A stretch of 64,000 bases of DNA from Cardiobacterium hominis (lineage in GTDB: Bacteria > Pseudomonadota > Gammaproteobacteria > Cardiobacteriales > Cardiobacteriaceae), in assembly GCF_900637305.1 (NCBI RefSeq), contig NZ_LR134365.1:1728501-1792500 (forward strand). Direction: 5' to 3'. The position numbers were made by a program, and so were the translations under genes. Shown in pieces: positions 30,968 to 40,397 of this stretch; positions within the stretch are counted from its first letter, which is position 1; each line of letters opens with the position of its first letter. The notes beneath the pieces are model-generated. The model was given only the letters and a program-made list of their open reading frames with translations. It ran no database searches and was not told the origin of the DNA.

Positions 30968-32146
30968 TCATTCCGGCGGAGTTTGTACCCGGCTGCCGTC
31001 GTGGATGCTTTCGTCCGGTTGGAGGATAACGCGGTCGCCGTTGGCGAGGCCAGCCGTGATTTCGACGTCGGTCGCGGTGCGCAGGCCGGTTTGTACTGCT
31101 GTGTGGCGGGCGCGGGCGTCGTTGATGCGGTACACCGCCCAGCCGTCGCCGTCGCGGTAGAGTGCGCTCAGCGGGATGGTGAGCGCACCGTTTTTTTCGG
31201 CAAGGATGAATTCGATATCGACGCGGTAGGCGTCGCCGAGGGTTTGCCATTGGGCGTGCGGGCTGGTGAGGTCGAGGATGACGCGGGTGCGTTGTTCTTC
31301 TACGCCCAGCGCCGAGGTTTTGGTGAAGCCGCCTGGTTCGATGCGGCGCACGCTGGCGTCGAGGTCGTCGCCGCCCCAATGGCGGATGCGCGCGCGGGTG
31401 CCGGGGGCGAGGCGCACGGCGTCGGCGGAGAGGATGTCGGCTTCGATTTCGAGTTGTGCCGGGTCGCCCATTTCCATCAGGAGTTCGCCAGCTGCGATGG
31501 GGGTGCGGCTTTGGTGTTGGCGTTTGGTGATGACGCCAGCGATGGGTGCGGTGACGGCAACGGCGGCGGCGCCCGCTTCGTTATGGCTCGCCAGCAGGGC
31601 GCGCGCGGATTGGACGCGGGCGGCGGCGATTTTTTCTTCGGCCTGGGCGGCGGCGAGGTTGGCGCTCGCGCTGTCGCGTTGGGCGCGTGCCTGGTCGAGT
31701 TGTTCGCGGCTCGCTGCCTGGGCTTTGACCAGCGGCACGAGGCGCTGGTGTTCTTTTTGGGCGAGGGTGTGCGCGCTTTTGGCGGCGGCGATGTGTTGGC
31801 GTGCGGCTTCCAGCGCGGCTTCTGCACCGCGCAGGTCGGCTTCGGCTTGTTCGCGGCTGCGTGCATCCAGCGGGTTGGCGCTGGCGGGTTCGATTTCGGC
31901 CAGCGTTTGTCCGGCGCGCACGTTGTCGCCGGCCTGCAGGGTGATGCGGCGCAGGGTGCCGGAGACGGGTGCGTGGATGTGGTAGCGGTTTTTCAGGCGG
32001 GTGCGGCCTTCTTCGTTGTAGGTTTGTTGGAGGTCGTGCGGGCTGGCGGTGGCGCTGGCGATGAGGGTTTGTTCTTCGCGCAGGGCGAGGTAGGTCAGGT
32101 AGGCGACGGCGGCGGCAAGGGCGAGCCAGGTGAGGGTTTTGCGCAT
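30968..32146 (-). CDS. HlyD/MacA-family membrane fusion protein
   Basis: 392 residues. An N-terminal membrane anchor (LTWLALAAAVAYLTYLAL), a lipoyl-like half (HIHAPVSGTLRRI), a long Ala/Gln-rich coiled coil (about 105-210), the second lipoyl half (VTAPIAGVIT) and a beta-barrel region. It would bridge the inner-membrane permease encoded next to it and an outer-membrane channel not found here. Three bases separate it from the permease gene, so the two are one operon. Confidence 0.88.
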   Translation of the reverse strand: MRKTLTWLALAAAVAYLTYLALREEQTLIASATASPHDLQQTYNEEGRTRLKNRYHIHAPVSGTLRRITLQAGDNVRAGQTLAEIEPASANPLDARSREQAEADLRGAEAALEAARQHIAAAKSAHTLAQKEHQRLVPLVKAQAASREQLDQARAQRDSASANLAAAQAEEKIAAARVQSARALLASHNEAGAAAVAVTAPIAGVITKRQHQSRTPIAAGELLMEMGDPAQLEIEADILSADAVRLAPGTRARIRHWGGDDLDASVRRIEPGGFTKTSALGVEEQRTRVILDLTSPHAQWQTLGDAYRVDIEFILAEKNGALTIPLSALYRDGDGWAVYRINDARARHTAVQTGLRTATDVEITAGLANGDRVILQPDESIHDGSRVQTPPE

Positions 32147-32149
32147 GGG

Positions 32150-34510
32150 TTACTCCCTTGTTTTCAGGACTTCGATGAGGTCAAGGCGGCGCAGTTGGCG
32201 CGCGATGATGAGGGCGGAGAGGGCGGCGCTCGCGAGTGTGGTCAGGGTGGCGATGGCGTAGGCGGCAGGGGCGATGATGACGGGCATGCGGTAGATGTCG
32301 TTTTGGAGTCCCTGGACGAGGCTGTAGATGAGGCTGTAGCCGCAGGCGACGCCCAGCGGCAGGGAGGCGAGGACGAGGATGTGCATTTCACCAAGGAGGA
32401 TGTAGCGCACTTCGCCGTGGCTGAAGCCGAGGACGCGCAGGCTGGCGAGTTCGCGGCTGCGCTCGGAGAGTGCCATGCGCATGGTGTTGTAGACGACGCC
32501 GATGTTTACGATCATGCCCATGAAGACGGCGATGATGCTGAAGGTGCCGCCGACGCGGGCAATCATGTCGCGGAAGGCGGTGATGGCGCCACGGCGGGTG
32601 CTGGCGGCCATGACGCGCGGGCGGTCGTTGAGTTCGCGCTGGATGCGGTTCACGGCTTCGGTGTCGGCGGTGAGCAGCGCGCTGTTGATGCGTTCGTCGC
32701 CAAGGAGGCGGTTCAGGGTGGGCAGGGTCATGTAGGCGCTGTTGCCGGAGAGGGCGTAAACGGTCTGTACTACCGGCACTTGCAGGGCTTTGCCGCGGCC
32801 GTCGAGGATTTCTACCCAGACGCGGTCGCCGACGCGCACGCCGAGCCAGTCAGCAAAGTAGTCGCCGAGGATGATGCCGCCGGGTTGCAGGGTTTGCGGG
32901 CGCAGGTCGGCGCGCATGAGGTGGCGCATTTGGCTGTGTTCGCTGATGCCTTCGAGGATGAGGCGCTTTTGCCGGTTGTCGTGGGCGACGCGCACGGCCA
33001 CGCTGCGCTGGCCTTCGACGGCACGCACGCCACGCATGGCGGCGAGTTCGTAGAGGGCGCGCGGCGGCGCGTCTTCGATGAAGCTGACGCTGATGTCGTG
33101 CTGCTGCGCGAGGTAGTTCTCGACGCCAATCATGTAATTCACCGAGCCGCGCTGGAAGTTGCCGACGACGACGATGCCGCCCGCCGCCGCCAGCGCGATG
33201 ATGGCGAATAGTGCCTTGCCGGGACGGCGCTCCAGTTGGCGCCAGATCATGCGCGTCGGTTGGCTGAAATGGCGGGCGATGCCGAGGCGCTCCAGCAGGG
33301 TGCGGCGAAAGCGGTCCGGTGCGGGCGGGCGCATGGCCTGGGCGACGGGTTCGCGCGCAGCGGTATAGACGGCGCGGCCGCTGCCGAGGAGCGCGGCGAG
33401 CAGGCTGACCGCAGCGCCTACGGCGACGGTTTGCGGGGCGAGGCGGAATTGCAGGTAGGGGAAGTGGAAGTTGATTTGGTAGAGCGCGGCGAGGTGCTGC
33501 CCCATCCATACGCCCGCCGCCGTGCCGAGGATGACGCCGACAAGGCAAATCAGGCTGACGATGAGGCCGTAATGCGCCGCCACCTGCGCCGTGCGGTAGC
33601 CAAAGGCTTTGAGTATGGCGACCTGGTCGCGCTGCATGCTGATCAGGCGCTTGAATACCATGTTGAGCAGGAAGGCGGCGACGGCGAGGAAGATGGTCGG
33701 GAACATCCAGGTCAGGATCGCCAGTTGGCGGAATTCTTCGTACAGCATGCGGTGCGATACTTGCTCCATGCGGTCGGTCGCGCCGGTAGTGCCATAGCGG
33801 GCGAGGAGGCGGTCGATGGCGGCGATGACTGTCTGCGCGTCCGCGCCGGGGGCGAGGCGGAACGTCGCTTCGTTGAATGCGCCTTTCATGTTGAGCGCGG
33901 CGGCGAGCGCCCGCTCCGGCAGCCACAGCACGGTGTAGCGCAGGTCATCCGGGAACATCGCGCCGGGGCTGATGAGGTAAAGGTGTTCGGCGGAGGTCGC
34001 CGTGCCGACGATGGTGAAGCGTTGCTGTCGCCCGTAAATAATGGCTTGCAGCGTGTCGCCCGTTTGCAGGCCGTGCGCTTTGGCAAACACCGTGCCGATG
34101 ACGATTTCGCGCGTCGTCCCCGGCGCGGGCAGGCGGCCGCTTTGTAGAAACAGGCGGTTTTGCCGCGGGATGCCATCATCCGGCAGCGATTGCACCCGCG
34201 CTTCCGCCGGTTCGGCAAAGCCCTCTAGCGACAATTTCGCGCCGGTTACCAGCCGCGCCTCAACTTCGGCAACGCCGGGTATTTCGGCGAGCCGCGCCAG
34301 CATGGTCTGCGGTACGCGCTTCGCCTGCACCCAGACTTCGGAAAAGCGCGCCTCGCGGTAGAAGGCATCGCGGGTATCGCGCAGCGACAAGAGCGTCGCC
34401 TGCGCCACCACCAACATGGCGATGCCGGAGGCTATCACCAGGGCAATGGCAAGCGCCTGGCCGCGCATCCGCCATAAATCACGCAGGGCTTTGCGGTGCA
34501 GGGCTTTCAT
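32150..34510 (-). CDS. FtsX-family ABC permease, double-length
   Basis: 786 residues. It has two FtsX-like halves: an N-terminal membrane segment, a large periplasmic domain, and a block of three segments near residues 270-380. A second membrane segment, periplasmic domain and three more segments end with ARQLRRLDLIEVLKTRE. This layout is seen in exporters and lipid or lipoprotein extraction systems. ATG 34510 is one base from the ATPase stop. Substrate unknown. Confidence 0.85.
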   Translation of the reverse strand: MKALHRKALRDLWRMRGQALAIALVIASGIAMLVVAQATLLSLRDTRDAFYREARFSEVWVQAKRVPQTMLARLAEIPGVAEVEARLVTGAKLSLEGFAEPAEARVQSLPDDGIPRQNRLFLQSGRLPAPGTTREIVIGTVFAKAHGLQTGDTLQAIIYGRQQRFTIVGTATSAEHLYLISPGAMFPDDLRYTVLWLPERALAAALNMKGAFNEATFRLAPGADAQTVIAAIDRLLARYGTTGATDRMEQVSHRMLYEEFRQLAILTWMFPTIFLAVAAFLLNMVFKRLISMQRDQVAILKAFGYRTAQVAAHYGLIVSLICLVGVILGTAAGVWMGQHLAALYQINFHFPYLQFRLAPQTVAVGAAVSLLAALLGSGRAVYTAAREPVAQAMRPPAPDRFRRTLLERLGIARHFSQPTRMIWRQLERRPGKALFAIIALAAAGGIVVVGNFQRGSVNYMIGVENYLAQQHDISVSFIEDAPPRALYELAAMRGVRAVEGQRSVAVRVAHDNRQKRLILEGISEHSQMRHLMRADLRPQTLQPGGIILGDYFADWLGVRVGDRVWVEILDGRGKALQVPVVQTVYALSGNSAYMTLPTLNRLLGDERINSALLTADTEAVNRIQRELNDRPRVMAASTRRGAITAFRDMIARVGGTFSIIAVFMGMIVNIGVVYNTMRMALSERSRELASLRVLGFSHGEVRYILLGEMHILVLASLPLGVACGYSLIYSLVQGLQNDIYRMPVIIAPAAYAIATLTTLASAALSALIIARQLRRLDLIEVLKTRE

Positions 34511-34511
34511 C

Positions 34512-35234
34512 TCACCATTCCAGTTCGCTCGCAGCAAGCGGGCGTTCGTTCACCGCCTCGCGCACGATTTGCCCGTCCTGCATCCACAACACCCGCTGCG
34601 CCATCTTCGCGATATCGGCGTTGTGGGTGATGATGACCGTGGTCGTGCCCATCTCGCGATTGACGGTGGCGAGCGCTTCCAGCACCCGCACCCCGGTCGC
34701 AGAATCCAGCGCGCCGGTCGGCTCATCGCAGAGCATCACCACCGGCCGCTTGGCAATGGCGCGGGCAATCGCCACCCGCTGCTGTTCGCCGCCAGAAAGC
34801 TGCGCCGGAAAATGATCCAGCCGCCCCTCCAGCCCGACCAGCGCCAGCGCTTCGGCAGGCGGCAGCGGGTCAGGCGCGATTTCGGTGACAATCGCCACAT
34901 TCTCGCGCGCGGTCAGGCTGGGAATGAGGTTATAGAACTGGAAAACAAAGCCGACATGCTCGCGGCGGAAACGGGTCAGGCGGGCGTCGTCGGCGTGGCT
35001 CAAGTCCTCGCCGTGATACCAGACTTCGCCCGCAGTCGGCGTATCCAGCCCGCCGAGGATGTTGAGCAGCGTCGATTTGCCGCTGCCGGACGGGCCGAGC
35101 ATCACCACAAACTCGCCCTGAAACAGCTCCAGATCAATGCCGCGCAACGCCCGCACTTCAACATCGCCCATGCGGTACACCTTGGTCAGCCCGCGTGCGC
35201 GGAAAATCACCTCAGTCGCCCTGGTTTCGGACAT
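34512..35234 (-). CDS. ABC transporter ATP-binding protein (MacB/LolD type)
   Basis: 240 residues. Walker [10 protein letters not shown], signature LSGGEQQR, Walker [15 protein letters not shown] and switch His IITHN are intact. The sequence class ([25 protein letters not shown]) is that of ATPases working with FtsX-like permeases, in agreement with the next gene. AAGGAG lies six bases before the ATG at 35234. It heads the operon ATPase, permease, fusion protein. Confidence 0.92.
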   Translation of the reverse strand: MSETRATEVIFRARGLTKVYRMGDVEVRALRGIDLELFQGEFVVMLGPSGSGKSTLLNILGGLDTPTAGEVWYHGEDLSHADDARLTRFRREHVGFVFQFYNLIPSLTARENVAIVTEIAPDPLPPAEALALVGLEGRLDHFPAQLSGGEQQRVAIARAIAKRPVVMLCDEPTGALDSATGVRVLEALATVNREMGTTTVIITHNADIAKMAQRVLWMQDGQIVREAVNERPLAASELEW

Positions 35235-35335
35235 GTGTACTCCTTCACAAAAACCGTAGCGGCATTGTAGCGGTAAAAGGTGGTATGGCAAGCCTCCGAA
35301 AACCCCATACGGTGTTTCGTTGCTGGGGGTTATAG

Positions 35336-35455
35336 GGTGCGCCTCGGTGCACCATTTTTTAAGAATCAAATGTTTACGCGACGGTGCGCCGAGGCGCCCC
35401 CTATGGCGTTGTTTTCAGTGGCGGCCTTGTCTGCGGCTTTCGGTGTATCGCTATA
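35336..35455. repeat. Palindromic repeat A copy 4 joined to repeat C copy 2
   Basis: GGTGCGCCTCGGTGCACC, an AT-rich centre, GGTGCGCCGAGGCGCCCCC (A), then CTATGGCGTTGTTTTCAGTG to CGCTATA (C). In the copy at 30605-30797 the same two parts occur in the same order but about 60 bases apart, so A and C may be halves of one element. Confidence 0.7.
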
Positions 35456-35456
35456 G

Positions 35457-35482
35457 AAACGGGCATCTTGCGATGCCCGTTT
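35457..35482. terminator. Terminator downstream of ppc
   Basis: AAACGGGCATC / GATGCCCGTTT stem with a very short loop. It lies 24 bases beyond the ppc stop on the minus strand. Confidence 0.75.
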
Positions 35483-35505
35483 GTGTTTTGCCGATTTGCT
35501 CCGCT

Positions 35506-38280
35506 TTAGCCGGTATTGCGCAAGCCGGCGGCAAGCGCGTTGATGGAGCGGATGAGCGGGTCGTTGATTTCCGCGTCTTCGCTGTTTTTCGCGCGGCTGC
35601 GGCGCAGCAGCTCAATCTGGATGTGGTTGATCGGGTCAAGGTAGGGGTCGCGCCAGCGCAGCGATTCGGCGAGGCGCGGCTGGTGTTCCAGCAGGTGGTT
35701 CTGCTTGAGGATGGTGTTGAGGCCGGCGAGCGTTTTTTGGTATTCGTCGCGGATGGCGCGCATTACGGTCTGGCGCAGCGGTTCGTCGGCGCAGAGGTGG
35801 CTGTAGGCTTCGGCGGTCGCGGGTTCGGTTTTGGCAAATGCCATTTCGATGTTGCTGATGAAGGCGTCGAAGAACGGCCATTGTTCACGCATGTCGTCAA
35901 TGAGCGGCTGGTCTTCGGGGCGGATGGCGGCAAGCGCGCTGCCGACGCCGTACCAGGCGGGCAGGGTGAAGCGGGCGAGCGACCAGCCAAATACCCACGG
36001 GATGGCGCGGATGGTTTGTTTGGTCGGCGTGCCTTTGCGGCGGTGCGCCGGGCGCGAGCCGATGTTGAGCAGGCTGATTTCGCGTACCGGGGTGGCGTCG
36101 GCGAAGAATTGGTAGAGGCCTTCGGTGCGGTCGGTGAGGTCGCGGTAGCGGTTTTCGCAGGCGTCCGCCAGGCGTTCGACCAGTTGTTCGTATTGGGCGA
36201 GTTTGGCCGGGGTTTTGGCAAAGCGGGTGCTGCTCGCCTTGAGCGCGCCGGTGATGCCCATGGTGAGTTCGTACACCGCGGTTTCGGGATTGGCGTATTT
36301 GGCGTAGAGGACTTCGCCCTGTTCGGTGAATTTGATTTCGCCTTGCAGGGTGCCGGGCGGTTGCGCGGCGATGGCGTGGTGGGTGGAGCCGCCGCCACGG
36401 CTGACCGAGCCGCCGCGCCCGTGGAAGAGGCGGGTTTTGATGTGGTAGCGGCGGGCGATGTCGAGGATGGTTTGTTGGGCGCGGTAGAGTTGCCAGGCGC
36501 TGGTGAGGATGCCGCCGTCTTTGCTGCTGTCGGAGTAGCCGAGCATGATTTCCTGGGTGTCGTGCTGGTTGGTAAGCAGGGCGCGGTAGGTGGGGTTGTC
36601 CAGCAGTTGCGGCAGGATGGTGTCGATGTTTTTCAGGTCTTCGATGGTTTCAAAGAGCGGCGCTATCGGCAGGGCGGCGTAGGGACGGCCTTGTTCGTCC
36701 TGACCGGAGAGTCCGGCGAAGCGCATCAGGAACAGCACTTCGAGGATGTGGCTCGTGCGGTTGGTCATGGAGATGATGTAGCTGCCGAAGGTGCGCGCGC
36801 CGACGAGTTCGCGCAGGCGGGCGACGGTGCGCATCAGTGCCAGTTGTTCTTGGGTTTCGGGCGAGAGATTTTGTTCGAAAAGGAGCGGCGTACCGGGGGC
36901 GGCGATGAGCTGGCTCAGCGCTTGTTGGCGGCCGGCTTCGTCGAGGGCGTGGTAGTCGGGCAGGTTGGGCGCGTGCGCAAAGAGGTCAGCGACGACGTTG
37001 GTGTGCCAGGTGGATTCTTGGCGGATGTCGAGCGAGGCCATGTGGAAGCCGCAGCTGCGCACGAGGCGGATGAGGTCCTGGATGTCGCCGCGCGCCTGTT
37101 CGGGGTCGTGCTGTTTGAGTGCGTTGCGGATGAGGATGAGGTCGTCGAGGAAGGCTTCGGCGTTGGGGTAGGCGTGTTCGGCGGCGGCCTGGTCTTCTCC
37201 CATGCTCTGGATGTAGCGGTTGGTATGCTGGATTTTGGCGCGCATCAGGGCGAGCAGGCGGCGGTAGGGTTCGTTGTTGTAGTCTTCGGGGTTGTAGTCG
37301 AAGACGGTGACGCCAAGGCGGGCGTAGTGTTCGTTGCGTGCGTCTATGGCGGGGTCGATGGCGATGATGCTGGCGCAATGCAGCAGACGCTTGCGCAAGT
37401 GTTTTAATTGTTTGCTGTAGTAGCGCAGCACGTTGTCGGCGTGCATCAGTACCGCCTGTTCGGTGGTTTGGTGGGTGACAAACGGGTTGCCGTCGCGGTC
37501 GCCGCCAATCCACGAGCCAAAGCGCAACAGCGGCGGTAGCACCATTTTTTCCAGTTCGGGGTAGATGTCGTTCAGCGCGCTGCGCAGGTTGCGATAAACC
37601 TGCGGGATGGCCTGAAAGAGGCTGACGTTAAAGTAGTGCAGGCCGTTGTTGATTTCGTCGTAAACCAGCGTTTTGCGCGAGCGCACTTCGTCGGATGACC
37701 ACAAGAGGTCGATGAGGTCGGCCGTCTCGGCGACGGCATGATTCCAGGCGGGGCTGTTTTCCGGCGCGTGGTCAAGCGTCGCGCAATGGCGGTAGATTTC
37801 CTGCAAGACGCTCATCGTCGTGCGGCGGCGCGCTTCGGTCGGGTGCGCGGTGAAGACGGGGATGAAGCGCAGTTGGCCGATGAGTTCGGCGAGCTGTTCC
37901 GGGCTTAAGTCGTTGTCGCGGCATTGTTGCAGGGTGTGGCGGAACGAGCCTTCCCACAACTCGCCGCCACGCGCGCGCAGGTCGGCACGTTTCTGCCGCA
38001 GCAAGTCTTCCTCGGCGAGGTTGGCAAGCGCGAAATAAAGGCTGAAACCACGGATGACGTGCTTCAGGCGGTCGTTATCCAGCGCGGCGATGGTGCGCAT
38101 CAGCGCCGCGCGGCGTTCCGGGTCGGGGTTGTTGCGCTCTTCGATAAAGCCCTGACGCAGGTATTCAATCGTTTGCAGGGTCTCCGCGCCCGCCTGGCGT
38201 TCGATGACTTTGCCCAGCAGTCCGGCAAGCAGGCGGATGCGGGTACGCAGCAGTTCGGGATTGGGGGCGGTGGGCATCAT
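35506..38280 (-). CDS. ppc: Phosphoenolpyruvate carboxylase
   Basis: 924 residues; carboxylates PEP to oxaloacetate to refill the TCA cycle. Landmarks: VFTAHPTEARRRT (catalytic His), GGDRDGNPFVT, GYSDSSKDGG, FHGRGGSVSRGGG and the C-terminal NTG that contributes to the regulatory aspartate site. The start is the ATG pair at 38275-38280. GGAG is seven to ten bases upstream. The open frame to 38409 is not needed. Confidence 0.96.
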   Translation of the reverse strand: MMPTAPNPELLRTRIRLLAGLLGKVIERQAGAETLQTIEYLRQGFIEERNNPDPERRAALMRTIAALDNDRLKHVIRGFSLYFALANLAEEDLLRQKRADLRARGGELWEGSFRHTLQQCRDNDLSPEQLAELIGQLRFIPVFTAHPTEARRRTTMSVLQEIYRHCATLDHAPENSPAWNHAVAETADLIDLLWSSDEVRSRKTLVYDEINNGLHYFNVSLFQAIPQVYRNLRSALNDIYPELEKMVLPPLLRFGSWIGGDRDGNPFVTHQTTEQAVLMHADNVLRYYSKQLKHLRKRLLHCASIIAIDPAIDARNEHYARLGVTVFDYNPEDYNNEPYRRLLALMRAKIQHTNRYIQSMGEDQAAAEHAYPNAEAFLDDLILIRNALKQHDPEQARGDIQDLIRLVRSCGFHMASLDIRQESTWHTNVVADLFAHAPNLPDYHALDEAGRQQALSQLIAAPGTPLLFEQNLSPETQEQLALMRTVARLRELVGARTFGSYIISMTNRTSHILEVLFLMRFAGLSGQDEQGRPYAALPIAPLFETIEDLKNIDTILPQLLDNPTYRALLTNQHDTQEIMLGYSDSSKDGGILTSAWQLYRAQQTILDIARRYHIKTRLFHGRGGSVSRGGGSTHHAIAAQPPGTLQGEIKFTEQGEVLYAKYANPETAVYELTMGITGALKASSTRFAKTPAKLAQYEQLVERLADACENRYRDLTDRTEGLYQFFADATPVREISLLNIGSRPAHRRKGTPTKQTIRAIPWVFGWSLARFTLPAWYGVGSALAAIRPEDQPLIDDMREQWPFFDAFISNIEMAFAKTEPATAEAYSHLCADEPLRQTVMRAIRDEYQKTLAGLNTILKQNHLLEHQPRLAESLRWRDPYLDPINHIQIELLRRSRAKNSEDAEINDPLIRSINALAAGLRNTG

Positions 38281-38377
38281 GATGTTTCTCCTGTGTTTGT
38301 GAATGTCTGGCGCGCGATAATAAACTTTTTTTAGAAAACGCTCACGGATTTTTAATTTCTGCGAGATGGATAACGCT

Positions 38378-38809
38378 TCAAAGCATCCGCTGCAGAATAG
38401 CCTCGCCACGGCGCTGGTGGAGAACCGTCATTGCAATATGCCCCGCGATGAGGAGGAAAAAGACGAAGGCCAGCGCGCCGTGCGCGTTGCCAAAAGCGCC
38501 ATGAAACTGCCGCGCCATGCCGGAAGCGGGGACGGCAAACATCAGCGCATACAGCGCCAGATGCCCCGCTTTCACCGCGACGCCGCCTGCCGGACGCCGC
38601 TGGAAATGGACAAGCGCCCAGACAAAGCGGACGAGCGCGAGCAAAAGCAGCAACAATCCGGCCGCCTTGTGCAGCTTGATGAGCGGCTTGAGCGCATCAT
38701 TGAGATTCCAGGCGAGGGCAGTGGCGAACATCAGCAGATAGCAGGCGGCCATCGCCCAGTGCAGCGTGCGGGAAACCGTGCCATAGCGGGTGGCGGTATC
38801 GGTTTGCAT
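38378..38809 (-). CDS. Cytochrome b561-type membrane protein
   Basis: 143 residues with four membrane segments. Histidines suited to two b-hemes occur in the first segment (SRTLHWAMAA), before the second (KLHKAAG), in the third region (KAGHLALYALM) and in the last (IAGHIAMTVLH). This is the pattern of prokaryotic cytochrome b561. It is shorter than the usual 175-180 residues because loops are short. It is divergent from the marR gene with 126 bases between, suggesting possible control by that regulator. Confidence 0.85.
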   Translation of the reverse strand: MQTDTATRYGTVSRTLHWAMAACYLLMFATALAWNLNDALKPLIKLHKAAGLLLLLLALVRFVWALVHFQRRPAGGVAVKAGHLALYALMFAVPASGMARQFHGAFGNAHGALAFVFFLLIAGHIAMTVLHQRRGEAILQRML

Positions 38810-38935
38810 AAAAGCTCCTTTGAATAGTTGGCTAATGACTCATTAAAGCATAGCTGGCTAAGAAATAAAACAGCAAGCTATATTTCTGTTAAAATTCACA
38901 ACCCTATTATTTACAAAGGAATTTAAGGAAAGCCC

Positions 38936-39391
38936 ATGCCCCTGCCACGCGAACAGTCTGCCGGATACCTGGTCAACCATCTGGGTCGCCAGTTTGCCGT
39001 CCTCCTCGCCAACCGCCTGAAACCGCTCGGTCTTGCCCCGGCGCAGCACGCGGTGTTGCTCGCCCTGTGGCAAGAAGACGGCCTGAGCCAGCGCGAACTG
39101 GTGAACATTCTGGAAATCCGGCAGGCGACCGCCGCCAACACCCTTGACCGCATGGAGCGCGACGGCCTGATTACCCGCGAAGTGCACCCGCAGGATGCGC
39201 GCAGCAAGCGGATTTGCCTCACCGCCAAGGCGCGGGCGCTGGAAGACGAAGTGACGGGCATCGCACGCGAGATCAACGCGAACGCGCTTGCCGCGCTGGA
39301 CGAACACGAACGCGGACAGTTTCTGGAAATGCTGAAACGCCTCATCGAGCAACAGCGAACGCTGACAGGCGGCGAGGAAGACGCGCCATGA
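38936..39391 (+). CDS. MarR-family transcriptional regulator
   Basis: 151 residues with the winged helix of MarR proteins: LAPAQHAVLLALWQ, recognition helix region QATAANTLDRMERDGLI, and wing REVHPQDARSKRICLT. Dimerisation helices at both ends. It overlaps the Sel1-like gene by four bases and is divergent from cytochrome b561. The effector ligand is unknown. Confidence 0.88.
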   Translation: MPLPREQSAGYLVNHLGRQFAVLLANRLKPLGLAPAQHAVLLALWQEDGLSQRELVNILEIRQATAANTLDRMERDGLITREVHPQDARSKRICLTAKARALEDEVTGIAREINANALAALDEHERGQFLEMLKRLIEQQRTLTGGEEDAP

Positions 39392-39939
39392 AACGCCTGC
39401 TACGCTGCGCCCTGCTTGCCGCGCAACTTGCCGCTTGCCATCACGAAAGCGCCGGACAAGCGCAGGCGAAAGCGCTGCTTGATCGCGGCGTCGCCGCTTA
39501 CCAAAAAGCCGATTATGCCGCCGCCTGGCCGCTGTTTGAAGAGGCGGCGCAGGCGGGACACATGAAAGCGCCGCGCTATCTCGGCCTGATGTATTTGCAT
39601 GGCAATGGCATCGCTGCCGATGCGGCACAAGCGTTCGCCCAGTTTCAAATAGCGGCGGATAAAGGCGATATCACCGCGCAATATTGGCTCGGCTATCTCT
39701 ATGAAAACGGCATCGGCACGGCGCAGGATTTGGCGCAGGCGCGGCACTGGTACGAGATTTCCGCGCAACGCGGCGACCATATCGCCGCACCGGCGATGAC
39801 CGCGCTCGGCCGTTTGTATGAATAGGGCAAGGGCGTTACCGCGAACCGCGCGACGGCCGTCGCTTGGTATGAAAAAGCGGCGGCGACGGGCGATAGTGAG
39901 GCGCAGGCGGCATTGGTGCGGTTGAAGGCGGGGGAATAA
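39388..39939 (+). pseudogene. Sel1-repeat lipoprotein-like gene with an in-frame amber stop
   Basis: Reads 145 codons (leader MKRLLRCALLAAQLAAC, then Sel1 repeats with LGLMYLHGNGI and LGYLYENGIG) to a TAG at 39823-39825. The same frame then continues with GKGVTANRATAVAWYEKAA, the missing remainder of the third repeat, to a proper stop at 39937. The TAG lies exactly where a sense codon is expected. The short product may still fold, since two repeats are complete. The ATG overlaps the marR stop (ATGA). Confidence 0.75.
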
Positions 39940-39948
39940 GTCTGCTTG

Positions 39949-40112
39949 CCGCCAGGGGCTGTTTGCAATTTATTTTGAATGCCGTCGCTACGCGACTTTT
40001 TACACCCCCTCCCCGGGTTCCCATGAAAAAGGCGGACGCCTTTTTCATGGGAACCCCGACCCGCCCCCGCTTCGCAGGGGCGGGTAATTCAAATTGCAAA
40101 AAGGTAGGCGTT
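39949..40112. repeat. Intergenic repeat B, complete copy with 20-bp hairpin
   Basis: Starts AGGGGCTGTTTGCAATTT and ends AATTCAAATTGCAAA, inverted ends of about 14 bases. Inside is a perfect 20-base stem with a two-base loop at 40015-40056 (GGGTTCCCATGAAAAAGGCG and its complement). It adjoins the truncated Tat-signal gene on its right side. Confidence 0.75.
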
Positions 40113-40335
40113 GGTGGATGTGGCGCCCGGCGACGTGGTAGGCGCTTTTATCGACGCTGCTGAGCGCTTCGCGGTATTCGACGGCAACAGCGACGAGACG
40201 CATGCCGTCGCCAAAGACGCGGGTGATGGCGGTGGCATTTTGTACGGCGTTGGCGGCGGCAAGCGCGGTGCCGCTCAAGGTGAGCAGGGCAGCCGCGCCT
40301 GCGGTCTGGATGAGGATTTGTCTGCGGGTGGGCAT
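40045..40335 (-). pseudogene. Truncated Tat-signal protein gene
   Basis: Begins MPTRRQILIQTAGAAALLTL, a twin-arginine leader, then about 45 codons of a beta-strand domain (ITRVFGDGMRLVAVAVEYREA ... YHVAGR) that resembles the N-terminal Ig-like part of some secreted alpha/beta hydrolases. At about 40112 the frame runs into repeat B and stops within it. No downstream catalytic part exists, so this is a remnant. Confidence 0.6.
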
Positions 40336-40397
40336 GGGGTTCTCCGGTTGGTTAGCAGGCGGCGAGTGTAGCACGCACGTTTTAGGCGGGAATGAGG

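Noticed and set aside
30983..33211. 742-codon + strand frame opposite the fusion protein and permease
   Set aside because: Both minus-strand genes have clear domains; the frame is a GC-skew artefact.
35320..37407. 695-codon + strand frame opposite ppc
   Set aside because: Complement of ppc; Val/Gly/Phe-rich with no motif.
38827..38861. Direct repeats GTTGGCTAA and GCTGGCTAA between cytochrome b561 and marR as a MarR operator
   Set aside because: They are direct, not inverted, and too far apart for a typical MarR site; evidence is too thin to annotate.
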